Assembly: GCF_905404315.1 (NCBI RefSeq)
Contig: NC_066312.1
Location: 18,029,001 to 18,093,000 of the forward strand
DNA from: Leptidea sinapis
Taxonomy: Eukaryota; Arthropoda; Insecta; Lepidoptera; Pieridae
DNA: 64,000 bases
Direction: 5' to 3'
A program made the translations under genes and the position numbers. Of the stretch, positions 58,701-64,000 are shown in pieces. The notes below the pieces were generated by a model. That model saw only the letters and a list, made by a program, of their open reading frames with translations, was not told the DNA's origin and made no database searches. Each line of letters begins with the position of its first letter. The first letter of the stretch is position 1.

Positions 58701-61700
58701 ACAAGCAGACTTGAAAAAGTTTTCTTCGTCTGAAAACCCAGATTGGTCACATCATAAATAAAATCTATCAAAAATTATCCTGACTTCAAACTTGCATGAA
58801 CTTTAAAAAAATAATATCAAAGTTTTTCTACAACATTTTCAAGTCAGTGGTAATATCTAACTTAGACATTATACATAATTATTGAATATCGTAATTTTTA
58901 TGTTTAATTTAACATTCACAAATTATTCTTCAGAAACTGATGGAACCAAAGAGAAATCTAATATTAGATACAAAAAGATCTAACGCTATCAATATTGCGA
59001 TGAAGAAGCTTCCCACGCCCCAAACAATAAAAGCAGCGATACTGAAAATGGATGCTACGGTCATTGGAAGAGAAGGCATTGAAAAATTACTGACAATGCT
59101 ACCGACGGAAGAAGAAAAAGTAAAGATTCAGGAAGCGCAGGTAATAACAACACAAAAATGAAAATTATAATACATATGTTTACTAGTCACATTTATTTTA
59201 TTATAATCAATGACGTTCTATTGATTATAATGCAAAATATTATGCTCTTATTTTGGGACAATAGTAACTTTACATTATTTGTGTTCAATCTGTATCCAAA
59301 TCCGTAGCTTTATTAATGTATGCCACTATTTTACAGTATGCCAATCCCGATTTACCACTTGGTAGCGCTGAGCAGTTTTTACTTACACTAGCATCAATTA
59401 ACGAACTTTCATCGAGGCTGAAATTGTGGGTCTTCAAGTTAGACTTCGATAATTTAGAGGTAATTATATTATTATTCAAAATTTAATTGATATATTTTAT
59501 CATTATTTGATTTGATTATTTAAATTTTTAGAAAGAAATAGCCGAACCCCTTATGGATCTGAAGCAAGGTATTGAATTATTGAAAGACAACCGAACTTTT
59601 AAAGTTATACTGTCCACGTTGAGGTCAGTGGGAAGTTTTTTAAATGGAAGTCAAGTGAAAGGTTTCAGACTGGAATACTTATCTAAAGTGATGGAGGTGA
59701 AAGATACCGTTCATAAACATCCATTACTGTATCATATTTGTGAAATGATAATTGAAAAATTCTCCGATACTACGGACTTTTTCAGCGAGGTAAAAACTGC
59801 ATGTTTTTAGCTATAAATAAGTTTGTTAAATGATTAAGCGGATGCCACACGATTACCAAACTTAATTTCGATTCTGTATGTCCCAGGTATATTGCTAAAG
59901 CCGTGCTATTACAAAATGATATTATAATTAAACGGTAGATTGTCAATCGACTTTATTTTGACAGTGACATTGTTTTGTCACGGGCACACTATAGTGATAT
60001 TGTAAGGCGATTTAAGCAAAATTTTGCACACTGCGTGCAATTTGATCCAACTTGAGAGTGAATTTCAATATTTTTAGTTTATTTCTGTATGAATTCTTAT
60101 ATGAGACAAATTTTTGACGCATTCTTTGACAGTTCTGCTGAGAAATGATTTCATTACAAGAACAGAGAAAAACTAAATAATTATTGTAGATTCAACAAAA
60201 AGATTTAAATCTCTGATATTATTAAAAATACGTTTGGTTAGGTGAAGCGAAGTGCACTGACCAACAGCTAGTAATATATAGAAACTATTCTATTCGTAAA
60301 AATTATCTAACTGATGGTTAAATACGCATCAAAATCCGTTTAAGTTAAGGTTAAGGAGGAGTTATTTAATTCAGGCAGAAAGCTATTTTATAGATACTTA
60401 CTTAATAATGATAATGATATTCTGGCAACTCAAACTGTACTAATCATAGTAATCATGTGTATGCACGGCCCGTCATGCTCACTAAAATGGCGTTGCTTGC
60501 GGTGGCGTCAAGTGCCGGACCGTCTCCTTCCCTCAAATATGTACGAAGGGCTATGGCTGGTCCATGCATCAACTCGTGAACTCTTGTGGTGCTAGGTCAA
60601 CCTGTTATAGTTAAAAAAATAGTGTATTTGTTGGATGCAATTACTAATTATGACAATAATCACGACCATCATGTTCACGACGCATCCTTACAAAAAATGA
60701 ATTCAAGCTTTTAGGATTGATACATCCAATATACAATAATTTATTTTAAAACAGTTTATTCTTTATTATTTTTATTAAATATTTTGTATTTAAAACATTC
60801 TATACAGCCATTGTAAAATACTCTTTTGATTGAAAAAAGGGGTCGTTCAGCTTCTTGTATGTCCTCCTCAGGAGCTATATTTTTTCCGAACTTATGGTAG
60901 ATTCAATTTAAAAGAAATATTTATACTGACCATTCAAAAGCACTTAGTTCAAGCCTAATTAAATAAAGCTTATTTGACTTTGACAGTGATGACATACGGA
61001 ACACAGACGTGTTCGCTAACTATGGGCCTTATGAGGAAGCTCGCTGTTGCTCAGCGGGCAATGGAGAGGGCTATGCTCGGAGTTTCCCTGCGAGATCGAA
61101 TTAGAAATGAGGAGATCCGTAGGAGAACCAAAGTCAAAACATAGCCCAAATGATTGCGAAACTGAAGTGGCAGTGGGCAGGGCACATAGCTCGGCGGACA
61201 GATGGCCGTTGGGGCAGTAAGGTCCTCCAATGGCGACCACGTACCGGAAGGTGTAGTGTTGGTAGGCCCCCCACAAGATGGACCGACGATCTGGTCAAGA
61301 TCGCCGGAGTAGGATGGATGAGGGCAGCGCAGGACCGTTCGTCATAGCGATATTTGGGGGAGGCCTTTGTCCAGCAGTGGACGTCTTCCGGCTGAAATAA
61401 AGATGATGATATTTGACTTTGACTATATATAAATACAATTTTAGGTTGGTCCAGTCATCCGAGCATCGAAAGTAGACTTCGATGTTTTGAGCAACAATCT
61501 ACTTAAGTTAGAAACAGATTGCAAGGCTTCCTGGGATCACTTAAAGAAGGTTGCGAAACACGACGGCTCACAAATATATAAGACAAAAATTAACGATTTC
61601 ATAACAGATGCAGCTGAAAGGATAATATTACTTAGCGTTATTAAGAAAAGGGTGATGAGCAGGTATGTGGGCTCTTGAATGTGGAATTATACTGATATTT

Positions 61701-63930
61701 TTTATTTGTATGCTATGTTTGCAATGCGAGATTTGCAACTGCGATTTGGGAAGTATATATGATAAAGTGGTGCATTCGAAAAGTGTTGCTTGTAATACAA
61801 CACCTAACCTTTCTCCTTTTTGTTTCAGATATAATAAATTCTTGTTATACCTCGGTGTACCACCAGCCGATATTGTGAAGACTAGGCCTTCGGATTTCCT
61901 CAAAATAATCTCTGAGTTCGCTTTGGAATACAGAACGACCAGAGAAAGAGTCATACAGCAGCTGCAGAAGAGAGCAAACCATCGAGAAAGAAATAAGACA
62001 AGAGGAAAGATGATCATTGATGTGGGTAGCATTTTGTAATTCGTTTCACCATTCATCAGCTGAAATATTATAATTTAAACCCATTCTTCGTAGTTATTTC
62101 ACAATTTTTTCAATATGACAATAAAGCACGAGTGGAGCAGTACGTTCAGCTGATGATAATTGATACGCCCTACCTATTATAATGCAGTGCCGCTCAGGAT
62201 TCTTGAAAAGCAAAACTTCTTAGCGGAACTACAATTGCACTCGTCTTCTTGAGATATAAGATTTTAAGTCTCGTTTGCCGAGTAATTTCACTAGCTACGG
62301 CGCCCTTCAGATCGAAACACAGTAATGTTTATACATTACTACTTCGCAGTAGAAATAGGCGCCGTAGTGGTACCCATAATCTAGCCGGCATCTATAAGGT
62401 CGTTTAGAATCTTATTATTCCTCAATAGTTACAACAGAGTATGGGCTGCGCTGATCACATACCACCAGGTGATCTATATGTACTCTCGTTTGTCCTCTTC
62501 CATAAAAAAAGAGGTTGGAAATTTAGAAAATGTTACAATTTAAAGAGTGGCTCACCAACTAAAATTTTAATATTTGTATTATGACAAACTCCCGAGCAAC
62601 AGCTCTATATAATTCCTATGATAAGCAAAACTTAAATAAAATAATGTATCCAGATCGAAAAGTATTCAACGAAGAGTGGTGAACAAACAAAAGATAATGC
62701 ACTTAAGCAACTGCTCCAGGATACCAACATACTCACAGATGGAAGACGCAGAAAATTCACGAGTCCTAGGAATAAAGAAGTTAAGTGAGTATTATTTTCA
62801 AGAATCATATTTCTTTAAGACTTCTTATCGTCGTGTTATTTACTTTTGGTATATAAGAGGTATTCAGGATGGATTTTTGAGAAGGGCGGTAATGCCCAAG
62901 TCGGAAACTACGAGTCATGCCATCGACTTATAAGAAACCAATAACTGCATATTTAGTTTTGATAATTTCTTGAACTTTTGACGGAAATCGACCCGAATGA
63001 TTTATCAAATAAAAATACAACCTATTATTATTTATTACTGGACCTATGGACTCCGTGGCTGTTAAAGGATCAATCTTTGCTAAGATATGTATTACAAAAA
63101 ATTAAAGCTGATATTAAAGGAAACTGTTTATTAACTTAATACCTAAAGTAATACATATATAACGTATACGTATATATAAATAATATATAAGTAAATACAT
63201 AATTTTGTATTCAAAGCAGATGTTCGAAGTGAAGTCCTTGTTGTGCGATACAATGACCTTTTATTAATGTCATACTAAATGTAAGGGAGCGTATATTATC
63301 AAAATTTTAGATACTTCTCGTTTGATTTAAAAAAAAATTGTTGATTTTATTTTAATTGTATATGAATAGATAACGTCCTTTCGATATCAGTTTAATTTTT
63401 TTTTTTTTAATATATGTAATAGTTACGGAATAATCGCCTGGACACACTTAACGATTACAGCCGGTAAATAATTATAATAATAATAATTTCGTTTATTTCA
63501 AAGATAACATATACATTTTTAGTGGTTGAGACTTCCCAGTGAGTTGTCTTAGGACACTGTGTGGACAGTGTATTGGGAATATCTCGCAAATTCCTTAGCA
63601 GATACATTTTATTTAATAAACAATATAGAAATAACCAGAAATGATTAAAAACCAAATTTTACTATTATCGCACAGTGAAAACAAGTCTGAAAACTGTGTG
63701 TGTGTGTGTTATTATTATATATTATATATATAAGTGGACGACTAGCAACAGCCATAATAAATTTGATTTTGAAATATACAGATTATTGGAAACACTTTAA
63801 TTCTTTTTTCGCAGTGGTGACATGTCTGCTGATGAAGAAATAATTGAAAGTTTAGTTCGGTCTGCGACATCGAAACTTAGTTCCAAAGCAAGAAGCAGAA
63901 GAGAAAATAGGCTCAGTGACAAGAAAAATT
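40478..63930 (+). CDS. FHOD-class formin, 16 coding exons, C-terminus cut by the window
   Basis: Actin-nucleating and bundling formin of the FHOD family (fly Fhos), acting in the cytoplasm on stress fibres and muscle sarcomeres in other animals. Sixteen exons with matching GT-AG phases give 1,188 codons, near the length of vertebrate FHOD1. Residues 1-353 form the GTPase-binding and FH3 region (CRVQYLDDLDPF; LVLRTQLSVRVHA; IQWLYSRI; KGTDLDLL-like QGTDLDLLRQLQIF). Residues 354-600 are a polar linker. A short FH1 has PPPPPP at 667-672 and PPPLP at 680-684. FH2 spans about 717-1095 (VKLFWREIQDNP; LDTKRSNAINIAM; LLTMLPTEEEKVKIQEAQ). Residues 1107-1188 are the basic regulatory tail. The first in-frame ATG is 40478; a second at 40496 has the better context AAAATG. 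Confidence 0.96.
41555..41930 (-). mobile_element. Retroelement polyprotein C-terminal remnant, frameshifted
   Basis: The minus strand reads GTGKGLVWATTSFDTLVSSH in one frame and, after a one-base shift near 41765, FVVFLRETLGPWVPD, GSYISQGISLAIQRGN in another. The pattern 'LVWDVT...T.A.SHV ... FVPFVVETLGPWG ... SYL.QRISLAIQRGN' is a C-terminal signature I know from reverse-transcriptase polyproteins in many animals. The frameshift shows it is dead. Confidence 0.75.
42137..42365 (+). repeat. Repeat start 'ctagctgttacccgtgac' plus 'ctctcagagcgc' pair (copy 2)
   Basis: Begins ACTAGCTGTTACCCGTGACT, ACGCCCG, a common start of insect dispersed repeats, and from 42250 is collinear with 33470-33600 (CAGAGCGCCATTTGTTTCCG, AAAAAGAATTCTAAAGGAAT, ATGCCTTTTAA). 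Confidence 0.7.
43215..43325 (-). mobile_element. RTE 3' end with internal deletion (RTE copy 3)
   Basis: GAAGTCCACTGCTGGACAAA and GATTTCCACGACGATC jump directly to TGTCCGTCGAACTATGTGCC, which in the complete copies lies about 120 bases further. The middle has been lost. Confidence 0.8.
43370..43530 (+). repeat. Dispersed repeat 'gacaagtcgt...cagccaagctt' (copy 3)
   Basis: AAAGCGAATCTATTATTACT, AATTGACGAGTCGTAAACAG, TCAGCCACGCTTGGCATTAC, TATACGCTAGTATATGG. Directly follows RTE copy 3. Confidence 0.7.
44353..44738 (+). mobile_element. Dispersed element with CTAGCTGACCC terminus (copy d)
   Basis: Starts TACTAGCTGACCCGACAGAC and runs to CTGTCCAGCCGTTCTCGAGT, GAGACTAACGAACAGTAA, then a TA run and AAATATAGATA. 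Both ends look intact (about 385 bp). Its middle (TTTCACAGCAGAACTGTCAA) recurs inverted at 60120-60150. Confidence 0.7.
45017..45517 (-). mobile_element. Dispersed element with CTAGCTGACCC terminus (copy e), possibly compound
   Basis: Starts CTATACATATAAATAAAATT and ends AAATGGCAAAACAACGTTTG, CCGGGTCAGCTAGT. Inside, ATATACAGGGTGTCCCATAG at 45100 opens another repeat type (ACAGGGTGTCCC), so one element may sit within the other. The 139-codon minus-strand frame 44905-45324 spans this and is not a gene. Confidence 0.6.
46775..47040 (-). mobile_element. SINE/MITE-like element 'cagtgggaggc' (copy 2, inverted)
   Basis: Reverse complement of 39574-39890: CAGTGCCGCTCAGTATTCTT, AAATAGGCACCGTTGTGGTA, CCCATAATCTAGCCGGCATT, GGAGCCTCCCACTGATG. 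About 85% similar by eye. Confidence 0.85.
47046..47070. repeat. Perfect 11-bp hairpin at the edge of the SINE/MITE-like copy
   Basis: AAGGTTTTCCC-ACA-GGGAAAACCTT starts six bases after the repeat ends. It may be part of the element's terminal structure. Confidence 0.75.
47830..48145 (+). mobile_element. LINE 3' end (copy 3)
   Basis: IHRHIIKFL, NKHKLVML and a stop, then GGAGGGACTGCCCTCAGGCT and a 3' part ending AATATTTGAATTTGATTGA. Collinear with 1250-1755, with a larger internal deletion in the coding part. Confidence 0.75.
48956..49065 (+). CDS. FHOD exon 2 (residues 76-111)
   Basis: Begins LDDATLQVFKDGDYGPYLDI and ends TLAEQDEELEGLQD in phase 2 before donor GTAAGT. It continues exon 1 exactly where FHOD proteins read '..APHKLDDCTLQ..', which confirms the 8-kb first intron. 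Confidence 0.96.
49589..49868 (+). mobile_element. RTE 3' end, frame-broken (RTE copy 4)
   Basis: GCTCGTAGTTTCCCTGCGGG, AAACTGAAGTGGCAGTAGGC, GATCTGGTCAAGATGGCCGA and AGGCCTTTGTCCAGCAGTGG, ending ATGATGACGATGATT. The stretch between the two exposed motifs has several deletions compared with copy 5. Confidence 0.85.
49921..50192 (+). mobile_element. SINE/MITE-like element 'cagtgggaggc' (copy 3)
   Basis: CACCAGAGGGAGGCTAGGTT, TTCTGCCGTGAAGCAGTAAT, GAGTGCCGTAGCTAGTGAAA, GAGTAGCACTGCATTCC and a terminal A-run at 50181-50190. The A-run favours a retroposed origin. Confidence 0.8.
50267..50475 (+). mobile_element. SINE/MITE-like element 'cagtgggaggc' (copy 4, internal deletion)
   Basis: TTGCACAGGATGCCGGATTA, TTCGGTCTGAAGGGCACCGT, then a jump across about 100 bases to CATCAGCTGAACATCGAACT and GTTATTGTCATAAAAAA. 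Confidence 0.8.
51203..51261 (+). CDS. FHOD exon 3 (residues 112-131)
   Basis: A 59-nt exon encoding RKNALVLRTQLSVRVHAII. It restores phase with both neighbours (in at 2, out at 1). The motif is among the best conserved in the FHOD N-terminus. Donor GTAAGC. Confidence 0.95.
51262..51621 (+). other. FHOD intron 3 (360 nt)
   Basis: Acceptor TTTATTTCAG. No repeat recognised. Confidence 0.9.
51622..51806 (+). CDS. FHOD exon 4 (residues 132-193)
   Basis: Encodes ERLINSQGKDLRRALFAVKQ, DKDLVHEFVANNGLDCLMQV and YLDYVLRTVGQ, armadillo-like helices of the FH3 region. Ends in phase 0 before GTACTT. Confidence 0.96.
51807..53003 (+). other. FHOD intron 4 (1.2 kb)
   Basis: Acceptor TTGTCTACAG. No repeat with another copy in the window was recognised. 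Confidence 0.85.
53004..53485 (+). CDS. FHOD exon 5 (residues 194-353)
   Basis: The largest N-terminal exon. Reads ILIYVDGMHGVMNHKGCIQW, VKTTLKLLSIFVEYTE, DTELLICAMNLINLCL, DVYYDQVDVLQEQGIDD and QGTDLDLLRQLQIFDAVL, then an acidic LYEDGDES. This completes the FH3/dimerisation region. The true exon begins 21 nt before the ATG at 53025. Ends in phase 2 before GTGAGT. Confidence 0.97.
53486..53568 (+). other. FHOD intron 5 (83 nt)
   Basis: Short intron with GTGAGT donor and TGTTACAG acceptor. Confidence 0.92.
53569..53669 (+). CDS. FHOD exon 6 (residues 354-387)
   Basis: Basic segment KSMRRRSLSITNTDRRKSKK. RRRSLS (365-370) fits a basic-residue-directed serine kinase site (PKA- or ROCK-like); this is inferred. 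In at phase 2, out at phase 1 before GTAAGC. Confidence 0.92.
53670..57002 (+). other. FHOD intron 6 (3.3 kb)
   Basis: Holds one fragment of the 'cacctggtg' repeat family at 53895-54030 and a repeat-like start ATACTAGCTGTTCTCTGCGT at 55253. No alternative exon was recognised. Acceptor ACTATCAACAG is pyrimidine-poor. Confidence 0.8.
53895..54030 (-). repeat. Fragment of the 'cacctggtg / cgttgccggcc' family
   Basis: GGGTACCTTCAAAAAGAGCG, GGGCGGCGGTTATTACTTAA, CACCAGGTGACCCGTATGCT and TTTTCCATAAAAAA are the reverse complement of most of 19010-19160. Confidence 0.82.
57003..57362 (+). CDS. FHOD exon 7 (residues 388-507), linker
   Basis: Polar, low-conservation linker: NQSSVNSMETENTVTND, SIRKRRDRFARQHHHINQQE, GSLGTKAEENRNGHK. 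Supported by open frame, A+C-rich coding-like composition and phase match on both sides. The donor GGTTTGT is weaker than the others; if not used, the frame stops at 57377. Most of this stretch would have no partner in vertebrate FHOD. Confidence 0.8.
57363..57515 (+). other. FHOD intron 7 (153 nt)
   Basis: Donor GTTTGT, acceptor TTATTAAACAG. Confidence 0.75.
57516..57794 (+). CDS. FHOD exon 8 (residues 508-600), linker
   Basis: Begins NQRYTNGLTQRMQNGTLGHS and ends EEKSKLAGIVSKAKEELAKS. The last third is likely helical (heptad-like LAGIV.KAKEEL). Phase 1 in and out. Donor GTAATA. Confidence 0.85.
57795..57899 (+). other. FHOD intron 8 (105 nt)
   Basis: Donor GTAATA, acceptor GGTTTTTCAG; contains a short TA run. 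Confidence 0.9.
57900..58417 (+). CDS. FHOD exon 9 (residues 601-773): FH1 and start of FH2
   Basis: Starts IIKSSTIEKSSKLHEIKVSE, then acidic FSDLLQDSDDDVMSSS. The FH1 has only PPPPPP (667-672), PPPLP (680-684) and APP. FH2 opens with KKTVKLFWREIQDNPIPP and GFIWDDLPQVNIDSAMLEHL, FESR. The FW pair of the FH2 lasso is present. The 154-codon antisense frame 57715-58179, glycine-rich because it reads the proline codons backward, is not a gene. Confidence 0.97.
58418..58933 (+). other. FHOD intron 9 (516 nt)
   Basis: Donor GTAAAA, acceptor TATTCTTCAG. No repeat recognised. Confidence 0.9.
58934..59140 (+). CDS. FHOD exon 10 (residues 774-842): FH2
   Basis: Reads LDTKRSNAINIAMKKLP, IKAAILKMDATVIGREGIEK and LLTMLPTEEEKVKIQEAQ. 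KRSNAINI is the actin-contacting knob motif of FH2 domains, with the key Ile and Lys region intact. Phase 0 both sides. Confidence 0.97.
59141..59336 (+). other. FHOD intron 10 (196 nt)
   Basis: Donor GTAATA, acceptor TATTTTACAG. Confidence 0.92.
59337..59459 (+). CDS. FHOD exon 11 (residues 843-883): FH2
   Basis: Forty-one codons: YANPDLPLGSAEQFLLTLAS, INELSSRLKLWVF, LDFDNLE. Corresponds to the 'L..AE.F...L..I..L..RL..W.F' helices of FH2. Phase 0 both sides. Confidence 0.96.
59460..59531 (+). other. FHOD intron 11 (72 nt)
   Basis: The shortest intron of the gene. Donor GTAATT, acceptor AAATTTTTAG. Confidence 0.93.
59532..59789 (+). CDS. FHOD exon 12 (residues 884-969): FH2 core
   Basis: Reads EIAEPLMDLKQGIELLKDNR, LSTLRSVGSFLNGSQVKGFR, LEYLSKVMEVKDTVHKHPLL. 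The family core is 'GNFLNG' in vertebrate FHOD (GNxMN in other formins); here the first Asn is Ser918 (AGT at 59634). Phase 0 both sides. Donor GTAAAA. Confidence 0.96.
60098..60274 (-). repeat. Inverted partial copy of the element at 44353-44738
   Basis: TTTGACAGTTCTGCTGAGAA, ATGATTTCATTAC and CAACAGCTAGTAAT at the end are the reverse complement of parts of the plus-strand copy at 44353; identity is moderate. Confidence 0.55.
60470..60610 (+). repeat. Degenerate repeat, copy 2 of 2
   Basis: ATGGCGTTGCTTGCGGTGGC, CTATGGCTGGTCCATGCATC. Collinear with 22735-22885. Confidence 0.6.
60971..60984 (+). repeat. Left target-site duplication of RTE copy 5
   Basis: TATTTGACTTTGAC, repeated exactly at 61410-61423 on the other side of the insert. 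Confidence 0.92.
60985..61409 (+). mobile_element. 5'-truncated RTE-type retrotransposon with intact target-site duplication (RTE copy 5)
   Basis: The longest RTE copy here (425 bp). It reads MERAMLGVSLRDRIRNEEIR in the first part and, from 61150, KLKWQWAGHIARRTDGRWGS, GRPPTRWTDDLVKIAG, a C-terminal tail typical of RTE-type endonuclease/reverse transcriptases. It ends in GATGAT units. The two parts are linked by a stop and frame break near 61140, so no protein is made. It is flanked by an exact 14-bp duplication. The antisense frame 61016-61276 is a shadow. Confidence 0.92.
61410..61423 (+). repeat. Right target-site duplication; includes branchpoint-like TTGAC
   Basis: TATTTGACTTTGAC again. 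Its adenines at 61416 and 61422 lie 28 and 22 nt before the exon 13 acceptor AG end, within the usual branchpoint window. Confidence 0.85.
61445..61662 (+). CDS. FHOD exon 13 (residues 970-1041): FH2
   Basis: Reads VGPVIRASKVDFDVLSNNLL, KLETDCKASWDHLKKVAKHD and DFITDAAERIILLSVIKKRV. The 'VD...L..NL..LE.....SW..L' spacing is that of FHOD FH2. Ends in phase 2 before GTATGT. The first codons follow the RTE insert closely. Confidence 0.96.
61663..61828 (+). other. FHOD intron 13 (166 nt)
   Basis: Donor GTATGT, acceptor TTTGTTTCAG. Open frames that read through this intron on either strand (61665-62039, 61628-62056) are artefacts of its coding flanks. Confidence 0.92.
61829..62021 (+). CDS. FHOD exon 14 (residues 1042-1106): end of FH2
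   Basis: Reads YNKFLLYLGVPPADIVKTRP, SDFLKIISEFALEYRTTRER and RANHRERNKTRGKMIID. The long basic helix after FH2 is typical. Ends in phase 0 before GTGGGT. Confidence 0.94.
62117..62398 (-). mobile_element. SINE/MITE-like element 'cagtgggaggc' (copy 5, inverted)
   Basis: GTTCAGCTGATGATAATTGA, TGCAGTGCCGCTCAGGATTC, TTTCACTAGCTACGGCGCCC, CCCATAATCTAGCCGGCATC. Reverse complement of copy 1, lacking the GGAGCCTCCCACTG end. Confidence 0.85.
62428..62512 (-). repeat. Fragment of the 'cacctggtg / cgttgccggcc' family
   Basis: TATGGGCTGCGCTGATCACA, CACCAGGTGATCTATATG, TCTCGTTTGTCCTCTTCCAT. Reverse complement of 19010-19080. Confidence 0.75.
62654..62784 (+). CDS. FHOD exon 15 (residues 1107-1149): tail
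   Basis: Frame fixed by phase 0 from exon 14: IEKYSTKSGEQTKDNALKQL, LQDTNILTDGRRRKFTSPRN, KEV. The order (K.RGKMI..-K/..-LL-..GRRR) fits the C-terminal region of FHOD between FH2 and the autoregulatory domain. Ends in phase 2 before GTGAGT. An 85-codon frame at 62676-62933 in another frame should be ignored. Confidence 0.85.
62785..63814 (+). other. FHOD intron 15 (1.03 kb)
   Basis: Donor GTGAGT, acceptor TTTTTTCGCAG. At 63464-63492 an ATAATAATA run joined to TTTCGTTTATTTCAAAGAT looks like the 3' end of a LINE in minus orientation. A short (GT)n is at 63698-63709. Confidence 0.8.
63815..63930 (+). CDS. FHOD exon 16 (residues 1150-1188): autoregulatory domain, last visible exon
   Basis: Reads GDMSADEEIIESLVRSATSK, LSSKARSRRENRLSDKKN. 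DEEIIESLVRSAT is an amphipathic helix followed by a basic cluster, the layout of the diaphanous autoregulatory domain that binds the N-terminal half. The exon ends in phase 1 at donor GTAAGA; without splicing it would stop six codons later at TGA 63945-63947. The FHOD C-terminus usually continues with more basic residues, so at least one exon lies beyond the window. Confidence 0.85.
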
Positions 63931-64000
63931 GTAAGAGCACATTGTGAAAATATATTTTTAATTTATATAGTCGTAGTATAACATAGCAGTAGTATATAAT

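Larger units (their letters stand above)
59790..61444 (+). other. FHOD intron 12 (1.66 kb)
   Basis: Holds an inverted piece of the CTAGCTGACCC family (60098-60274), a degenerate repeat (60470-60610) and a fresh-looking RTE 3' end with target-site duplication (60971-61423) that reaches to 21 nt before the acceptor AATTTTAG. Confidence 0.9.
62022..62653 (+). other. FHOD intron 14 (632 nt)
   Basis: Donor GTGGGT, acceptor ATGTATCCAG. Two repeat copies fill most of it. Confidence 0.85.

Noticed and set aside
61016..61276. 86-codon minus-strand frame
   Set aside because: Antisense shadow of the RTE fragment.
61628..62056. Overlapping 142- and 124-codon frames on both strands
   Set aside because: They run through formin intron 13 and its flanking exons; the sense frame is exon 14 with intron sequence in front.
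1..64000. CRISPR array, operon, rRNA or bacterial-type system
   Set aside because: The DNA is from an intron-bearing animal genome; no regularly spaced repeats, rRNA or gene cluster of that kind was seen.

Overview
The window is A+T-rich animal nuclear DNA carrying one recognisable protein-coding gene with introns, set among many decayed transposable elements. The types of dispersed repeat (RTE-type retrotransposon 3' ends, tRNA-derived SINE pieces, short inverted-repeat elements, several unnamed families) and the insect-like FHOD protein suggest an insect, most likely a moth or butterfly. That assignment is inferred from recognising sequence families; no search was run.

Positions 1-40,000 hold no gene I can support. 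This stretch is a repeat landscape: LINE 3' ends (940-1755, 23100-23299, 26467-26760, 34440-34760, 36988-37520), RTE ends (13567-13816, 31496-31679), three MITE-like elements with terminal inverted repeats (8763-9046, 27963-28152, 32281-32486), a 200-bp foldback (18070-18271), a 663-bp inverted-repeat element with another repeat nested inside it (18861-19523), a dispersed ~310-bp pair (5929-6252 and 9473-9781), and tRNA-like SINE remnants.

Positions 40478-63930, plus strand, hold the FHOD-class formin gene (Fhos in flies) in 16 coding exons. All splice phases are consistent and together give 1,188 codons. The order is N-terminal GTPase-binding/FH3 region (exons 1-5), basic and polar linker (exons 6-8), short proline-rich FH1 and start of FH2 (exon 9), FH2 (exons 10-14), and basic autoregulatory tail (exons 15-16). 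The last visible exon ends at a good donor site, so the extreme C-terminus probably lies beyond the window. Intron 1 (8.25 kb), intron 2 and intron 6 are large; most of the repeat families seen upstream recur in the introns.

Formins of this class nucleate and bundle actin and are held inactive by contact between the N-terminal half and the C-terminal tail. No new multi-gene system is visible. The most informative observations are an RTE copy with a 14-bp target-site duplication ending 21 nt before the exon 13 splice site, a Gly-Ser in place of the usual Gly-Asn in the FH2 core, and the inverted-repeat elements.
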